Assembly: GCF_000472705.1 (NCBI RefSeq)
Contig: NZ_AXAE01000026.1
Span: forward strand, 1-64,000
Length of the DNA: 64,000 bases
DNA from: Mesorhizobium erdmanii USDA 3471
GTDB taxonomy: Bacteria; Pseudomonadota; Alphaproteobacteria; Rhizobiales; Rhizobiaceae
Direction of reading: 5' to 3'
Shown: in pieces, positions 8,458 to 17,544 of the stretch
How positions within the stretch are numbered: position 1 is the first letter of the stretch
How the letters are laid out: each line of letters opens with the position of its first letter
Program-made: the position numbers and the translations under genes
Notes under the pieces: generated by a model
Databases searched by the model: none
The model's input: the letters and a program-made list of their open reading frames with translations, nothing else
Told to the model about the DNA's origin: nothing

Positions 8458-9672
8458 TCATCCGCGATATCGATCGACGAGGGCGACCAGGCGCTCGCAG
8501 GCCGCGACGGCAGCGGCGTGGTCCTGCGAAAAGTTCAGGCGTACGCTGTTTTTGGCGAATGGGCTGAACTCCGTTCCAGGCGTCACGATGACGCCTGCCT
8601 GCAGGCGCAGGATGCGGACAAAATCACCGCCTCTCACCGACAGGCGGGGTAGCGCCGGAAAAATGTAGCTGCCCGCCTCGGTCGTGCGGACCTGGAGGCC
8701 TGATATCGCGCGGAAAACCTTCAAAAGATCGTCGCGGATCGCCTGGTGTTGGCGAATGCGCTGGTCCATCCATCCAGCCGGTTCGTCGAACCATGTGCGC
8801 AGGACTGCCTGGCTGTAGCCCCCGGCGCGCAGCGAGACGATTGCCTGCAGTTTCTCCATCCGGGCAATGATTTCTCGCGATCCGAAAGCCACGCCCAGCC
8901 GATAGCCGCTGAGCGATTCCGTCTTCGACGGCCCCATGATGGTGACGATTTTTTCCGCGTCCAGCTTCTGCGCGCGCAAATGAGTGTAGTCGACGCCTGA
9001 GTACAGCAGGCGCGCGTAAAGCTGGTCGACGATGACGGTGGCGTCGTATCGGCTTGCCAGAGCGGCAATCGCTTCGATCTCTTCGCGGGAGTAGACGACG
9101 CCGGCCGGATTGTTTGGGTTCGAGAACAGGAACACCTTTGCGCCCGACCTGAATGCGCCTTCCAACTGGCTGAGATCAAGGCCCGAACGGCCTTCGGTCG
9201 TTGCGTAGCCCATCCGGACGGGCAGCATTTCGCCTTCGCAGAACTCCACCAGTTTGCGGTTGGCAAAATAATCGGGCTGGACGATCGCCACCTTGTCGCC
9301 CCGCGACACGGTCGCGGCAACGGCCAGGAACAGCGCGCCCTGGGTGCCGGGGGTGATGATCAGGCCATCGCTTGCATCGACAGGCGCTCCGGTGAAACGT
9401 GCCAGCCGCCCGGCGAGGTCTTCGCGGATACGGAGATCGCCGCGATATTCCGTGTAGGCCTGCTTGCCGCCGGCTTCGACGCCGGCAGAAAAGACCTCGA
9501 ACGAGCCGGGAGTCGGGGTGAATGCGTCGACGTCGCCATGCGAAAAGTCCACCGGCCGCCCGGGGATCGCATCGCCGCGCAACATCGGTTCAATGTCGCC
9601 GGCCAGCTGGCGGACTTCCTGTCCGGGCGCCGCGTCGGTGCCAAGGCCGCTGAATTTGCTCTGGATCGTCAT
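8458..9672 (-). CDS. PLP-dependent aminotransferase, class I/II
   Basis: A 404-residue fold-type I aminotransferase. SNPNNPAG at 184-191, VDQLYARL near 215-222 (Asp and Tyr contact PLP) and GPSKTESLSGYR with the Schiff-base Lys at 250 are all present, as is the C-terminal R-LNF region. AGGA lies seven bases before the ATG. The frame is open further upstream but without a good site. It is convergent with the sarcosine-oxidase-type operon and divergent from the hydrolase operon. The amino donor is unknown; a role in metabolising the amino acid released by either neighbouring pathway is possible but unproven. Confidence 0.88.
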   Translation of the reverse strand: MTIQSKFSGLGTDAAPGQEVRQLAGDIEPMLRGDAIPGRPVDFSHGDVDAFTPTPGSFEVFSAGVEAGGKQAYTEYRGDLRIREDLAGRLARFTGAPVDASDGLIITPGTQGALFLAVAATVSRGDKVAIVQPDYFANRKLVEFCEGEMLPVRMGYATTEGRSGLDLSQLEGAFRSGAKVFLFSNPNNPAGVVYSREEIEAIAALASRYDATVIVDQLYARLLYSGVDYTHLRAQKLDAEKIVTIMGPSKTESLSGYRLGVAFGSREIIARMEKLQAIVSLRAGGYSQAVLRTWFDEPAGWMDQRIRQHQAIRDDLLKVFRAISGLQVRTTEAGSYIFPALPRLSVRGGDFVRILRLQAGVIVTPGTEFSPFAKNSVRLNFSQDHAAAVAACERLVALVDRYRG

Positions 9673-9950
9673 TGGAAATTCCTGATTGTGGGCACCGCTG
9701 CCGCTGGCATGCGACGCCAAATAGCAGCGCCCAGGACGAAACAAAATATGCTGGCGGCTGGTTCGTCTGAGCCAGGACCGCGTAACGGGCTGCCCAAACA
9801 CCTGCCGATCGCCTCAGTTCCGCCGCTTGGGAAACGGCTTGCCGGCGCTGTGGGCGCCGCCGCCGCCGACGACGGGGATGATCGTTCAGAAGAATGGGCT
9901 GTCGAAGAACGGTTCGCATTCGGCATGAAAAAAGCGAAGCGGGATTGCGT

Positions 9951-9994
9951 CGCAAATGCTCTTGTTATACGAACGTTCAACAAGAGCATTTGCG
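9951..9994. promoter_or_regulatory. Operator-like palindrome upstream of hydrolase/ABC operon
   Basis: A perfect 16-bp inverted repeat (arms 9951-9966 and 9979-9994) surrounds a 12-base centre that itself holds GAACGTTC. The central 22 bp (9962-9983) read on the minus strand match 20 of 22 bases of the palindrome at 22014-22035 in front of the flavoprotein operon. It ends 11 bases before the likely GTG start of the hydrolase. The BetI-like TetR protein encoded at the end of this operon is the obvious candidate binder. The symmetry and the match are seen; the binder is inferred. Confidence 0.7.
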
Positions 9995-10004
9995 GGTACC
10001 TGCC

Positions 10005-12014
10005 GTGGTACGAACCGAGTTTCCGTTTGCCGTCGAAACCGTCGATCCGTTGTGGATCACGCTGGCCGATGGCACCCGCATTGCCGCGACGCTGTGGCGT
10101 CCGCGTACCGAGGACAAGGTGCCGGTGGTCGTCGAGATGGTGCCTTATCGCCGCCGTGACGGCACCGTGGCGCGCGACATCGACATCCATCCGTGGCTCG
10201 CCGGCCATGGCATTGCCTGCGCCCGCATCGATATCAGGGGTTCGGGCGATTCCGACGGCGACCTCGCCGACGAATATCTGCCGCGCGAACAGGAAGATGC
10301 CTGCGAGATCATCACCCATCTGGCCGCGCTTGCCTGGTGCAACGGCAATGTCGGCATGACCGGCATTTCCTGGGGTGGCTTCAACGCGCTGCAGGTCGCG
10401 GCGCGGCGGCCGCCGGCCCTGAAAGCCATCATCACCAACTGCGCCACCGACGACCGCTACGCCGACGACATCCACTATATGGGCGGCGCTTTGCTGACCG
10501 AGCAGGAGATGTGGTCGAACTTCATGCTGGTGAAGAAGGCGATGGCGCCCGATCCGCAGATCGTCGGCGACGTCTGGCGCGCCATGTGGACGAGCCGGCT
10601 TGCCGCGACGAGTTCACTCTCGGAAATCTGGCTCGCGCATCAGCGCCGCGACGACTACTGGCGGCAAGGTTCCGTCTGCGAGGATCTTTCCGCGATCGAA
10701 TGCGCGGTCATGGCCGTCTGCGGCTGGGAGGACAGCTATTCGAATTTCGTGCCGCGCCTGCTCGAACATCTGCCGGGGCCGAAGCTCGGCATCGTCGGGC
10801 CGTGGTCGCATGCCTATCCCTGTCGGGGCGCGCCGGGGCCGCTGATCGGCTATCTGCAGGAGGCGCTGCGCTGGTGGCGGCATTGGCTCGTCGGCGAAGA
10901 CACCGGCATCATGGACGAGCCGCTCTACCGCGTCTGGATCACCGGCGAGGAACGGCCGCAACCTTTCTACCTCCCCGACCATGCCGGCAGTTGGGCGGCC
11001 GAGGATCAGTGGCCGTCGCCGCGGATCGAGCGACGCACGCTACACCTTAACGCCGCCGGGCTGGGCAGCGAACCCGCTCCGGGCGCGACGCTTTCGGTAC
11101 GCTCGCCGGCGACCGCCGGCCGCGATTGCGGCCGCTGGGGCGGTTATGGCGGCTCCTGTCCGGACATGCCCATCGACCAGCGCCGCGAGGACGGCATGGC
11201 CCTTTGCTTCGACACGCAGCCGCTGGAGGACGACCTGACCTTGCTCGGCGCGCCGGAGCTCGATCTGCTCGTCAGCGTCGACCAGCCATACGTCAATCTC
11301 GCGGCCCGGCTTTGCGACGTCTATCCAGACGGCACTTCGGCGCTGATGACCTATGGCGTGCTCAACCTCAGCCATCGCGACAGCCACGAGCATCCCACGC
11401 CCTGTCCGGTCGGAACGCCATTTCGTGTGCGGCTGAAGCTCAACGATTTCGCCCGCATCGTGCCCAAGGGCCATCGCATCCGGCTGGCGCTGGCCAACCA
11501 GCACTGGCCGATCCTGTGGCCGCAACCCAGATTGTCGACGCTGTCGGTCGCGAGCGGCGACAGCACGGTGATGCTTCCGGTCCGCCCGCCATCGGAACGC
11601 GACCGTGACGTTCGCTTCGAGCCGGCGGAAACCGCCCCGCCGGTTCCGGCCACGACCCTGGACGAGGGCTTCGATCGCCGCATCGTCACCGACGATGTCG
11701 GCTCGGGCGTTCAGACCATTGCGTTGACTTCGAACCACGGCCGCCGGCGCTATGACGATCGCGCCATTACCGTATCCTCGGCCAACAGCGACACGATGAG
11801 CATCAGCGGCGGCGATCCGCTGTCGGCGAAACTCGTCACCGAATATCGCTGGGCGATCGCCAGCGGCGATGCCGACACCGAGGCGATCGCGATCACCGAG
11901 CTGACGGCTGACGAAACCCATTTCAACCTGAGTTGGCGGCTCGAGGCGCGAGAACGGGGCGCGATCGTCCACAGCGCCTCGGCAAGCCGGCGCATCAGGC
12001 GCGATTTCGCCTGA
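10005..12014 (+). CDS. CocE/NonD family hydrolase
   Basis: A serine hydrolase of the cocaine esterase / X-Pro dipeptidyl-peptidase family, about 669 residues from the GTG start. The alpha/beta-hydrolase domain carries RGSGDSDG near 79-86, the nucleophile elbow GISWGGF with Ser at about 122, an Asp in CGWEDSYSNF and a His in GPWSHAYP. The C-terminal jelly-roll domain follows from about 400. The start is uncertain: an upstream ATG at 9894 would read through the palindrome, whereas GTG 10005 gives the normal family opening. The family cleaves esters or amides, including esters of N-methyl alkaloids. It heads an operon with a peptide-type importer. No signal peptide is seen, so it acts in the cytoplasm. 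Confidence 0.88.
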   Translation: MVRTEFPFAVETVDPLWITLADGTRIAATLWRPRTEDKVPVVVEMVPYRRRDGTVARDIDIHPWLAGHGIACARIDIRGSGDSDGDLADEYLPREQEDACEIITHLAALAWCNGNVGMTGISWGGFNALQVAARRPPALKAIITNCATDDRYADDIHYMGGALLTEQEMWSNFMLVKKAMAPDPQIVGDVWRAMWTSRLAATSSLSEIWLAHQRRDDYWRQGSVCEDLSAIECAVMAVCGWEDSYSNFVPRLLEHLPGPKLGIVGPWSHAYPCRGAPGPLIGYLQEALRWWRHWLVGEDTGIMDEPLYRVWITGEERPQPFYLPDHAGSWAAEDQWPSPRIERRTLHLNAAGLGSEPAPGATLSVRSPATAGRDCGRWGGYGGSCPDMPIDQRREDGMALCFDTQPLEDDLTLLGAPELDLLVSVDQPYVNLAARLCDVYPDGTSALMTYGVLNLSHRDSHEHPTPCPVGTPFRVRLKLNDFARIVPKGHRIRLALANQHWPILWPQPRLSTLSVASGDSTVMLPVRPPSERDRDVRFEPAETAPPVPATTLDEGFDRRIVTDDVGSGVQTIALTSNHGRRRYDDRAITVSSANSDTMSISGGDPLSAKLVTEYRWAIASGDADTEAIAITELTADETHFNLSWRLEARERGAIVHSASASRRIRRDFA

Positions 12015-12029
12015 GGAGAGGGTAGACGG

Positions 12030-12980
12030 ATGCTCGCATATGCAGTGAAGCGCATCGGTCTCGGCCTCCTGATCCTCGTCCTCGTCATGGTCGCCATGTA
12101 CGCGGCCGTGTTCCTCGTGCCGGGCGATCCGGCGACTGTCGCGCTCGGTCCGCGCGCCACGCCGGAACTGAAGCGATTGCTGATCGAGCGCATGGGGCTC
12201 GACCAGCCGGTCTGGTGGCAGATCATCGAATTCTTCCGCAATGCGCTGACCGGCAATCTCGGCTACGATGTCTGGTCGAACCGGCCCGTCTCGAGGCTGG
12301 TGCTGGAGGCGCTGCCGAACACGCTGATCCTCGGGCTGACGGCGGTTGTCGTCGCGCTCCTCATCGGCGTGCCGCTCGGCTGCCTGTCGGTGATGCGGCG
12401 CGGTACGGCGGCCGACGCGGTCATCGGCGTGCTGTCGGTCGGCGTCATCGCCGTGCCGTCCTTCGTCGTCGCCATCTATTCGCTTTTGCTCTTTGCCGTC
12501 ACGCTGCGCTGGCTGCCGGCCATCGGCGCCGGTGAGGCCGGCGACTTCGTCAGCCAGGCCAAGGCGCTGGTCATGCCGGCCGCGGCAATCGCGCTCGGCT
12601 GGATCGGCTACATCGCCCGCATGGTGCGCGCCTCGATGATGGAGGTGATGGGCGAACCGCACATCCGCACCGCGCGCTCGTTTGGTCTTCCTGAATGGAA
12701 GATCGTCTCCAAATACGCGCTGCGCATCGCCATCATCCCGACCATCTCGCTGGTCGCCGTCGGCCTTGGCTCGATCCTGTCCAGCGCCGTCTTCGTCGAG
12801 GCGGTGTTCGCCAGGCCCGGCATCGGCAAGCTCATCACCGACGCGGTCAACACCCGCAACTACCCGGTCGTCATGGGCACGGTGCTGATCATGACCGCCA
12901 TCTATGTCTCCATCACCATCGCCGCCGATCTGTTGATCGCGCGGCTCGATCCGAGGGTGCGCGATGTCTTCCGTGGCTGA
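12030..12980 (+). CDS. Peptide-type ABC transporter permease (DppB-like)
   Basis: A 316-residue inner-membrane permease with six predicted hydrophobic segments, the first at residues 9-31. It has the family 'FLVPGDPA' segment and the EAA-type cytoplasmic loop (around TARSFGLPEWKIVSKYALR). The C-terminal 'VFAEAVFARPGIGKL'-like region is typical of DppB/OppB. It lies 15 bases after the hydrolase stop and overlaps the next permease by 17 bases. It forms half of the transmembrane channel of a family-5 importer. Substrate class is not fixed by sequence; import of an ester, peptide or opine-like compound is plausible. Confidence 0.92.
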   Translation: MLAYAVKRIGLGLLILVLVMVAMYAAVFLVPGDPATVALGPRATPELKRLLIERMGLDQPVWWQIIEFFRNALTGNLGYDVWSNRPVSRLVLEALPNTLILGLTAVVVALLIGVPLGCLSVMRRGTAADAVIGVLSVGVIAVPSFVVAIYSLLLFAVTLRWLPAIGAGEAGDFVSQAKALVMPAAAIALGWIGYIARMVRASMMEVMGEPHIRTARSFGLPEWKIVSKYALRIAIIPTISLVAVGLGSILSSAVFVEAVFARPGIGKLITDAVNTRNYPVVMGTVLIMTAIYVSITIAADLLIARLDPRVRDVFRG

Positions 12981-13851
12981 CGCCTCTTCGTCCACGCCCG
13001 ACCGACAACGGTTCATCCTGCTGCGCGCGCTGCTTGCCGATCCGTTCACTTGCGTGGCGCTGATCCTGGTCACCGGCTTCCTCGTCACCGCCATCTTCGC
13101 GCCATGGCTGGCGCCCTATTCGCCGGTCAAGATCGACGTGCTGCACAAGCTGCAGCCGCCATCGGCCGAACACTGGTTCGGCACCGATCATCTCGGCCGC
13201 GATCTCCTGTCGCGCGTCATCCATGGCGCGCGCACCGCACTCACCATCGCCATGGTCTCGGTCGCCATCGCCGGCGCCATCGGCCTGCTGCTCGGCCTGA
13301 TCGCCGGCTACGGCCCGCGCTGGCTCGACGCCATCCTGGTGCTGACTTTCGACAGCCTGAATTCGCTGCCGATGATCATGTTCGCGCTCGCCATCATCAC
13401 CGTGCTCGGAGCCGGAACCGGCACGCTGATCATCGTCATCGCCGCGACCTCGTTCCCGAGTTATGCCAGGCTGATCCGGGCGCAGACGCTGGCGCTGAAG
13501 AACAGCGACTACATCCTCGCCGAGCGGCTGATCGACGCGAGTGCCGCGCGCATCATCTTCGTCCACCTCCTGCCCAATGTCGTCGGCCCGCTGATCATCC
13601 TCCTGTCCATGGACATACCGGTCGTCATCATGGTCGAGGCTGGCTTGAGCTTCCTCGGCCTTGGCGTGCGCCCGCCGACCCCGTCCTGGGGCTCGATCCT
13701 TTATGACGGCTACACCTCGATCCGCTCAGCACCCTTCATGGTCATCTTCGGCGGCTTGCCGCTGGTGCTCGCGACGCTCGGCTTCACCTTTCTCGGCGAG
13801 GGCTTGCGCGACTATCTCGACCCGCGCCTGCACCTGCGGAGGCCGGCATGA
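12964..13851 (+). CDS. Peptide-type ABC transporter permease (DppC-like)
   Basis: A 295-residue partner permease with the family features LAPYSP, 'HWFGTDHLGRDLLSRVIHGAR' region and an EAA loop around residues 175-200. Hydrophobic segments lie near 20-45, 90-115, 125-150, 200-225 and 255-275. The start ATG lies inside the 3' end of dppB, and the end overlaps the ATP-binding gene by four bases (ATGA), so translation is probably coupled. Confidence 0.92.
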   Translation: MSSVADASSSTPDRQRFILLRALLADPFTCVALILVTGFLVTAIFAPWLAPYSPVKIDVLHKLQPPSAEHWFGTDHLGRDLLSRVIHGARTALTIAMVSVAIAGAIGLLLGLIAGYGPRWLDAILVLTFDSLNSLPMIMFALAIITVLGAGTGTLIIVIAATSFPSYARLIRAQTLALKNSDYILAERLIDASAARIIFVHLLPNVVGPLIILLSMDIPVVIMVEAGLSFLGLGVRPPTPSWGSILYDGYTSIRSAPFMVIFGGLPLVLATLGFTFLGEGLRDYLDPRLHLRRPA

Positions 13852-14813
13852 CCGGGTCGCTTGCCGCCAGCGATCTCAGCGTCCGCTACGAGACACCGCA
13901 TGGCGCGGTGCACGCGCTGCGCCATGTCGACATCGAGGCGCATCCGGGCGAGGTGATCGGCATCGTCGGCGAGAGCGGCTGCGGCAAGTCCACGCTGGTT
14001 ACCGCCCTGGCTAATCTTCTGCCGGCCAATGCCCGCATCGACGGGTCGATCTCCTACAATGGCATCGACCTGGCCAAGCTCGACGCGCACCGCCAGCGGC
14101 TGCTGCGCGGCGACGAGATCGCGCTGGTCAGCCAGGATCCGATGACGGCGTTCAACCCCGTGCTGACCATCGGCGACCAGCTCGTCGACTTCCAGCACCA
14201 CCGCAAGGACCTCAGCCGGGCGCAGAAGCGGGCGCGCATCGCCGCCATGCTCGGCCGCGTCGGCATCGCCGACGCCGAACGGCGCATGCAGAGCTATCCG
14301 CATGAACTCTCCGGCGGCATGCGCCAGCGTGTCGCCATCGCCGCCGCGCTGCTGACCGATCCCGGCCTGCTCATAGCCGACGAGCCGACGACGGCGCTCG
14401 ACGTCACCATGGAGGCGCAGATCATCCATCTGCTGCGCGAACTCCGCCGCGACTACAACGGCATCATCATCGTCGTCTCGCACCATCTCGGCGTCATCGC
14501 CGAACTCTGCGACCGGGTCTATGTCATGTATGCGGGCGAGGTGGTGGAAGGCGGCGAGGTCGACGCGATATTCCACGACGCCAGGCATCCCTACACGCAG
14601 GCGCTGCTCGCCTGCGACCCCGCCCGCTTCCATGAGCGCCTGGACCGGCTGCCGACCATTCCGGGCTCGCTGCCCAACCTCACTCAGCCACCGTCGGGAT
14701 GCGTCTACGCTCCGCGCTGCGACCGTGCCTTCGCGCGGTGCGCGACCGTCGCGCCACCGCTGGTGAACCTCGTCGCGTCCCATGTCGCGCGCTGCCACGC
14801 GGTGATGCCATGA
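13848..14813 (+). CDS. Peptide-type ABC transporter ATP-binding protein (DppD-like)
   Basis: A 321-residue ATPase. Walker A GESGCGKST is near residues 42-50, the Q-loop is in LVSQDPM, the signature LSGGMRQR near 155, Walker B LLIADEP near 175, and the switch His in VVSHHLG. The C-terminal oligopeptide extension with CVYAPRC and later Cys residues is that of the DppD/OppD class, where such cysteines can hold an iron-sulfur cluster. It overlaps its neighbours by four bases on each side. Confidence 0.92.
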   Translation: MTGSLAASDLSVRYETPHGAVHALRHVDIEAHPGEVIGIVGESGCGKSTLVTALANLLPANARIDGSISYNGIDLAKLDAHRQRLLRGDEIALVSQDPMTAFNPVLTIGDQLVDFQHHRKDLSRAQKRARIAAMLGRVGIADAERRMQSYPHELSGGMRQRVAIAAALLTDPGLLIADEPTTALDVTMEAQIIHLLRELRRDYNGIIIVVSHHLGVIAELCDRVYVMYAGEVVEGGEVDAIFHDARHPYTQALLACDPARFHERLDRLPTIPGSLPNLTQPPSGCVYAPRCDRAFARCATVAPPLVNLVASHVARCHAVMP

Positions 14814-15838
14814 GCCCATTGCTCGCCGTCGAGGATCTCTCGGTCAGCTTCACCAATGGCGGCTTGCTCAACCGACTGATCAATCCGTTTCCGCTGCCGG
14901 GCTTCAACGTCATCGACGGCGTTACGTTGTCGCTGATGCCGGGCGAGACGCTCGGACTGGTTGGCGAATCCGGTTCCGGCAAGACGACGCTCGCCCGCAC
15001 CATTCTCGGGCTCATCCGAGCCGCCGCCGGCCGCATCGTCTTCGAGGGCAGGGACGTGCAGACGCCTACCGATTTCCGCGCCATGCGGCGGCGCTCGGCG
15101 ATGATGTTCCAGGACCCCGTCGCCTCGCTCAGCCCGCGTCTGCGCATCGGCACGTTGCTGACCGAACCGCAGATCATCCAGGGGGTGCCGATGCCGGACC
15201 GCCGCGCCGCGGCAAAAGCGCTGCTGGCGCTGGTCGGTTTGCCCGCCTCCTTCGTCGACCGCTTCCCGCATGAGCTGTCAGGCGGGCAGGCGCGCCGCGT
15301 CGGCGTTGCGCGAGCCCTGGCGATGAAGCCGCATCTGCTGCTCGCCGACGAGCCGACCGCGGGTCTCGATGTCTCGGTGCAGGGCGACGTGCTGAACCTG
15401 ATCGGCGAGCTCAAGCGCGAACTCGGTTTCGCCGCCATGATCGTCACCCATAATCTGGCAATGATCCGCCATGTCAGCGACCGGCTGGCGATCATGTATC
15501 TCGGCCGGCTGGTCGAGACAGGTCCGACGCAGGACGTGTTTTCCGCGCCCATGCATCCCTACACCGCGACGCTGATCCAGTCCGAGCCGATACCCGACCC
15601 GCGCCGGCGCAGCCATAACCCCGCAGTCACCGGCGAAATCCCGAGCGTGTTTCGGCGGCCTTCGGGCTGCGAGTTCCACACGCGCTGTCCCATCGCACAG
15701 GATCGCTGCAGGACCGAGGCGCCGGCCTGCCGGCCCATGGACGCCGGTCGCATGGTGCGTTGCCATTTCCCGCTGAAGACCGGCGGGCAAGAACGGGAAG
15801 CCTTCTCACGCGCTTCCGCAAACCAAAGGGGAAACTGA
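14810..15838 (+). CDS. Peptide-type ABC transporter ATP-binding protein (DppF-like)
   Basis: A 342-residue ATPase, the second nucleotide-binding subunit. Walker A GESGSGKTT, signature LSGGQARR, Walker B LLLADEPTAGLD and the switch His in IVTHNLA are all present. The C-terminal oligopeptide domain has CEFHTRCPIAQDRC. The ATG overlaps the previous stop (ATGA). LSGGQARR departs slightly from the common LSGGQRQR, which is tolerated in the family. It completes the importer with the binding protein next to it. Confidence 0.92.
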   Translation: MSPLLAVEDLSVSFTNGGLLNRLINPFPLPGFNVIDGVTLSLMPGETLGLVGESGSGKTTLARTILGLIRAAAGRIVFEGRDVQTPTDFRAMRRRSAMMFQDPVASLSPRLRIGTLLTEPQIIQGVPMPDRRAAAKALLALVGLPASFVDRFPHELSGGQARRVGVARALAMKPHLLLADEPTAGLDVSVQGDVLNLIGELKRELGFAAMIVTHNLAMIRHVSDRLAIMYLGRLVETGPTQDVFSAPMHPYTATLIQSEPIPDPRRRSHNPAVTGEIPSVFRRPSGCEFHTRCPIAQDRCRTEAPACRPMDAGRMVRCHFPLKTGGQEREAFSRASANQRGN

Positions 15839-15839
15839 G

Positions 15840-17402
15840 ATGAAACAATGGTCCTTGGACAGACGTGCATTCCTGAAAGCGGCTGGCGTGCTCGGCGCCG
15901 GCCTGGCGATGAAGCCCGACTTTGCCTGGTCGGCCGCCGGCGATACGTTGCGCATCCGCATGGAGGGCGACCTGCAATGCCTCGACCCGGCCTTCATGAA
16001 TGGCGGCATCGAGGATGTCATGATGCGCGGCATCTATGTCTCGCTCAACCATTTCGGCGATATCCGGAAAGGCTCGCCCTGGTCGCTGTGGGGAGCTGAA
16101 AAGCTCGAGCAGAAAGACCCCAAGACCATCGCCTTCACCCTAATCGACGGGCTGAAATGGTCTGGTGGTTTTGGCGCGGTGACAGCCGACGACGTGAAAT
16201 TCTCGTTCGAGCGCATCGCCGACAAGGCGCTCGCATCGCCCTGGGCCTATCAGTTCGAGAAGCTTGATCGCGTCGAAGTCGTCGATGCCCGCAATGGCAT
16301 CATTCATCTGAAGGAGCCCTATCAGCCGATCTTCGTGACCAGCCTGCCTTACTATGGTGGCCACATCATCAGCCGCGCCGGCACCGAGAAGGCCGGCGGC
16401 AAATTCACCACCCAGCCGCCGGCGACCTGCGGTCCCTATCTCTTCTCGGACTGGCAGCAGAAGCAGAAGGTGACGCTGACCGCCAACCCGGACTGGCCGG
16501 GACCGAAGCCGGATTTCTCAAAGGTCGAGATCTATGTCGTGTCGGACGATCAGGCGGCGCAGCTCGCCTACGAAGCCGATGCCTTCGACTATACCAAGAT
16601 CGCCATCTCGGCGACCAAGGCGGTCAAGGAGAAGCCGCCGGCGGACACAATCCTGATCGAGGCGCAATCGACGCGCTATGTCTGGCTGACCGTCAACCAG
16701 CTGAGCCCGCGGCTCAAGGATCTGAAAGTCCGTCAGGCGGTGCAGTACGGCGTCGATGTCGGTCAGATCCTCACCGGCGTCTATGACGACCTCACCAAGC
16801 GCTCCACTGGCGTCGTCCAGCCCGGCACCAAATTCGCGCGCGCCTCGAATCTGATCGCCGCGCCGGACTATGAGAAGTCGGCCGCGCTGCTCAAGGAGGC
16901 CGGCGTCAGCGACCTGTCGCTGACCTTGACTGTCATGAACGATTCCATCCGCACCGCGACCGCGCAGATCATCCAGGCCAGCCTCGAACAGGCCGGCATC
17001 AAGGTCGAGATCCAGCCCTATGACGAAGCCGCCTTCTGGGGCGTCGGCGACAAGACGCAAGGCGAAGGCTACAAGAACATCGACCTGGCGCTGATGGATT
17101 TCGCCGGCGGCATAGATCCGTCCGAAAACCTGGTCTGGTTCCGTCCCGACCAGATCGGCGCCTACAACTGGTCCGGCTTCGACAGTGCCGAATTCGAGAC
17201 CAGCTACCAGCAGCTGGTGGCCGAAAACGACGAGGCCAAGCGCATCACGTTGTCCAACCGCATGGAGGATCTGATGGAACAGTCCGGCGGCTTCGTCTTC
17301 ATCTGCCACCAGCCACTTGTCGCCATCCACAAGACCGCGTTCGATCCGGTCATCTATCCGGACGGTCACCCCAACCTGGTGCTGTTCAAGAAGAAGGCGT
17401 GA
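15840..17402 (+). CDS. Family-5 extracellular solute-binding protein
   Basis: A 520-residue periplasmic binding protein. The N-terminus SLDRRAFLKAAGVLGAG has a twin-arginine motif (RRAFLK) and a hydrophobic stretch, so export by the Tat route is likely, with cleavage near residue 33. The rest matches the DppA/OppA fold (LRIRMEGDLQCLDPAF and the C-terminal 'YPDGHPNLVLFKKKA'). It lies one base after the ATPase gene. It determines the transport substrate, which sequence reading cannot name. Tat export is less common for this family outside rhizobia and relatives. Confidence 0.9.
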   Translation: MKQWSLDRRAFLKAAGVLGAGLAMKPDFAWSAAGDTLRIRMEGDLQCLDPAFMNGGIEDVMMRGIYVSLNHFGDIRKGSPWSLWGAEKLEQKDPKTIAFTLIDGLKWSGGFGAVTADDVKFSFERIADKALASPWAYQFEKLDRVEVVDARNGIIHLKEPYQPIFVTSLPYYGGHIISRAGTEKAGGKFTTQPPATCGPYLFSDWQQKQKVTLTANPDWPGPKPDFSKVEIYVVSDDQAAQLAYEADAFDYTKIAISATKAVKEKPPADTILIEAQSTRYVWLTVNQLSPRLKDLKVRQAVQYGVDVGQILTGVYDDLTKRSTGVVQPGTKFARASNLIAAPDYEKSAALLKEAGVSDLSLTLTVMNDSIRTATAQIIQASLEQAGIKVEIQPYDEAAFWGVGDKTQGEGYKNIDLALMDFAGGIDPSENLVWFRPDQIGAYNWSGFDSAEFETSYQQLVAENDEAKRITLSNRMEDLMEQSGGFVFICHQPLVAIHKTAFDPVIYPDGHPNLVLFKKKA

Positions 17403-17409
17403 GCCGAAC

Positions 17410-17452
17410 CATGATCCCGAAAAGTGGGAACCGGTTTTCGGATAGGATCATG
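17410..17452. repeat. Rhizobial intergenic hairpin repeat
   Basis: CATGATCC (17410-17417) pairs with GGATCATG (17445-17452), with an inner CGAAAA/TTTTCG pair. The form (GATCC-CGAAAA-GTGGGAACCGG-TTTTCG) is one I know as a widespread intergenic repeat in Rhizobium and Mesorhizobium genomes. It lies just after the binding-protein gene and may terminate or stabilise transcripts. Confidence 0.55.
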
Positions 17453-17465
17453 GTCAGACACAGAG

Positions 17466-17508
17466 ATAGAGCCCCATCCCGATGTCATCGGGATGGGACA
17501 GGCTCTAT
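17466..17508. repeat. Second long hairpin between transporter and regulator
   Basis: ATAGAGCC and CCATCCCGATG (17466-17484) pair with CATCGGGATGG and GGCTCTAT (17486-17508), giving a strong stem with a small bulge. There is no following T-run, so an intrinsic terminator is doubtful. Together with the adjacent repeat it makes a double-hairpin block that may lower expression of the downstream regulator. Confidence 0.5.
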
Positions 17509-17544
17509 GTGGACAGGAAGGGCGCAATCGATTAGCTGGAGTCC

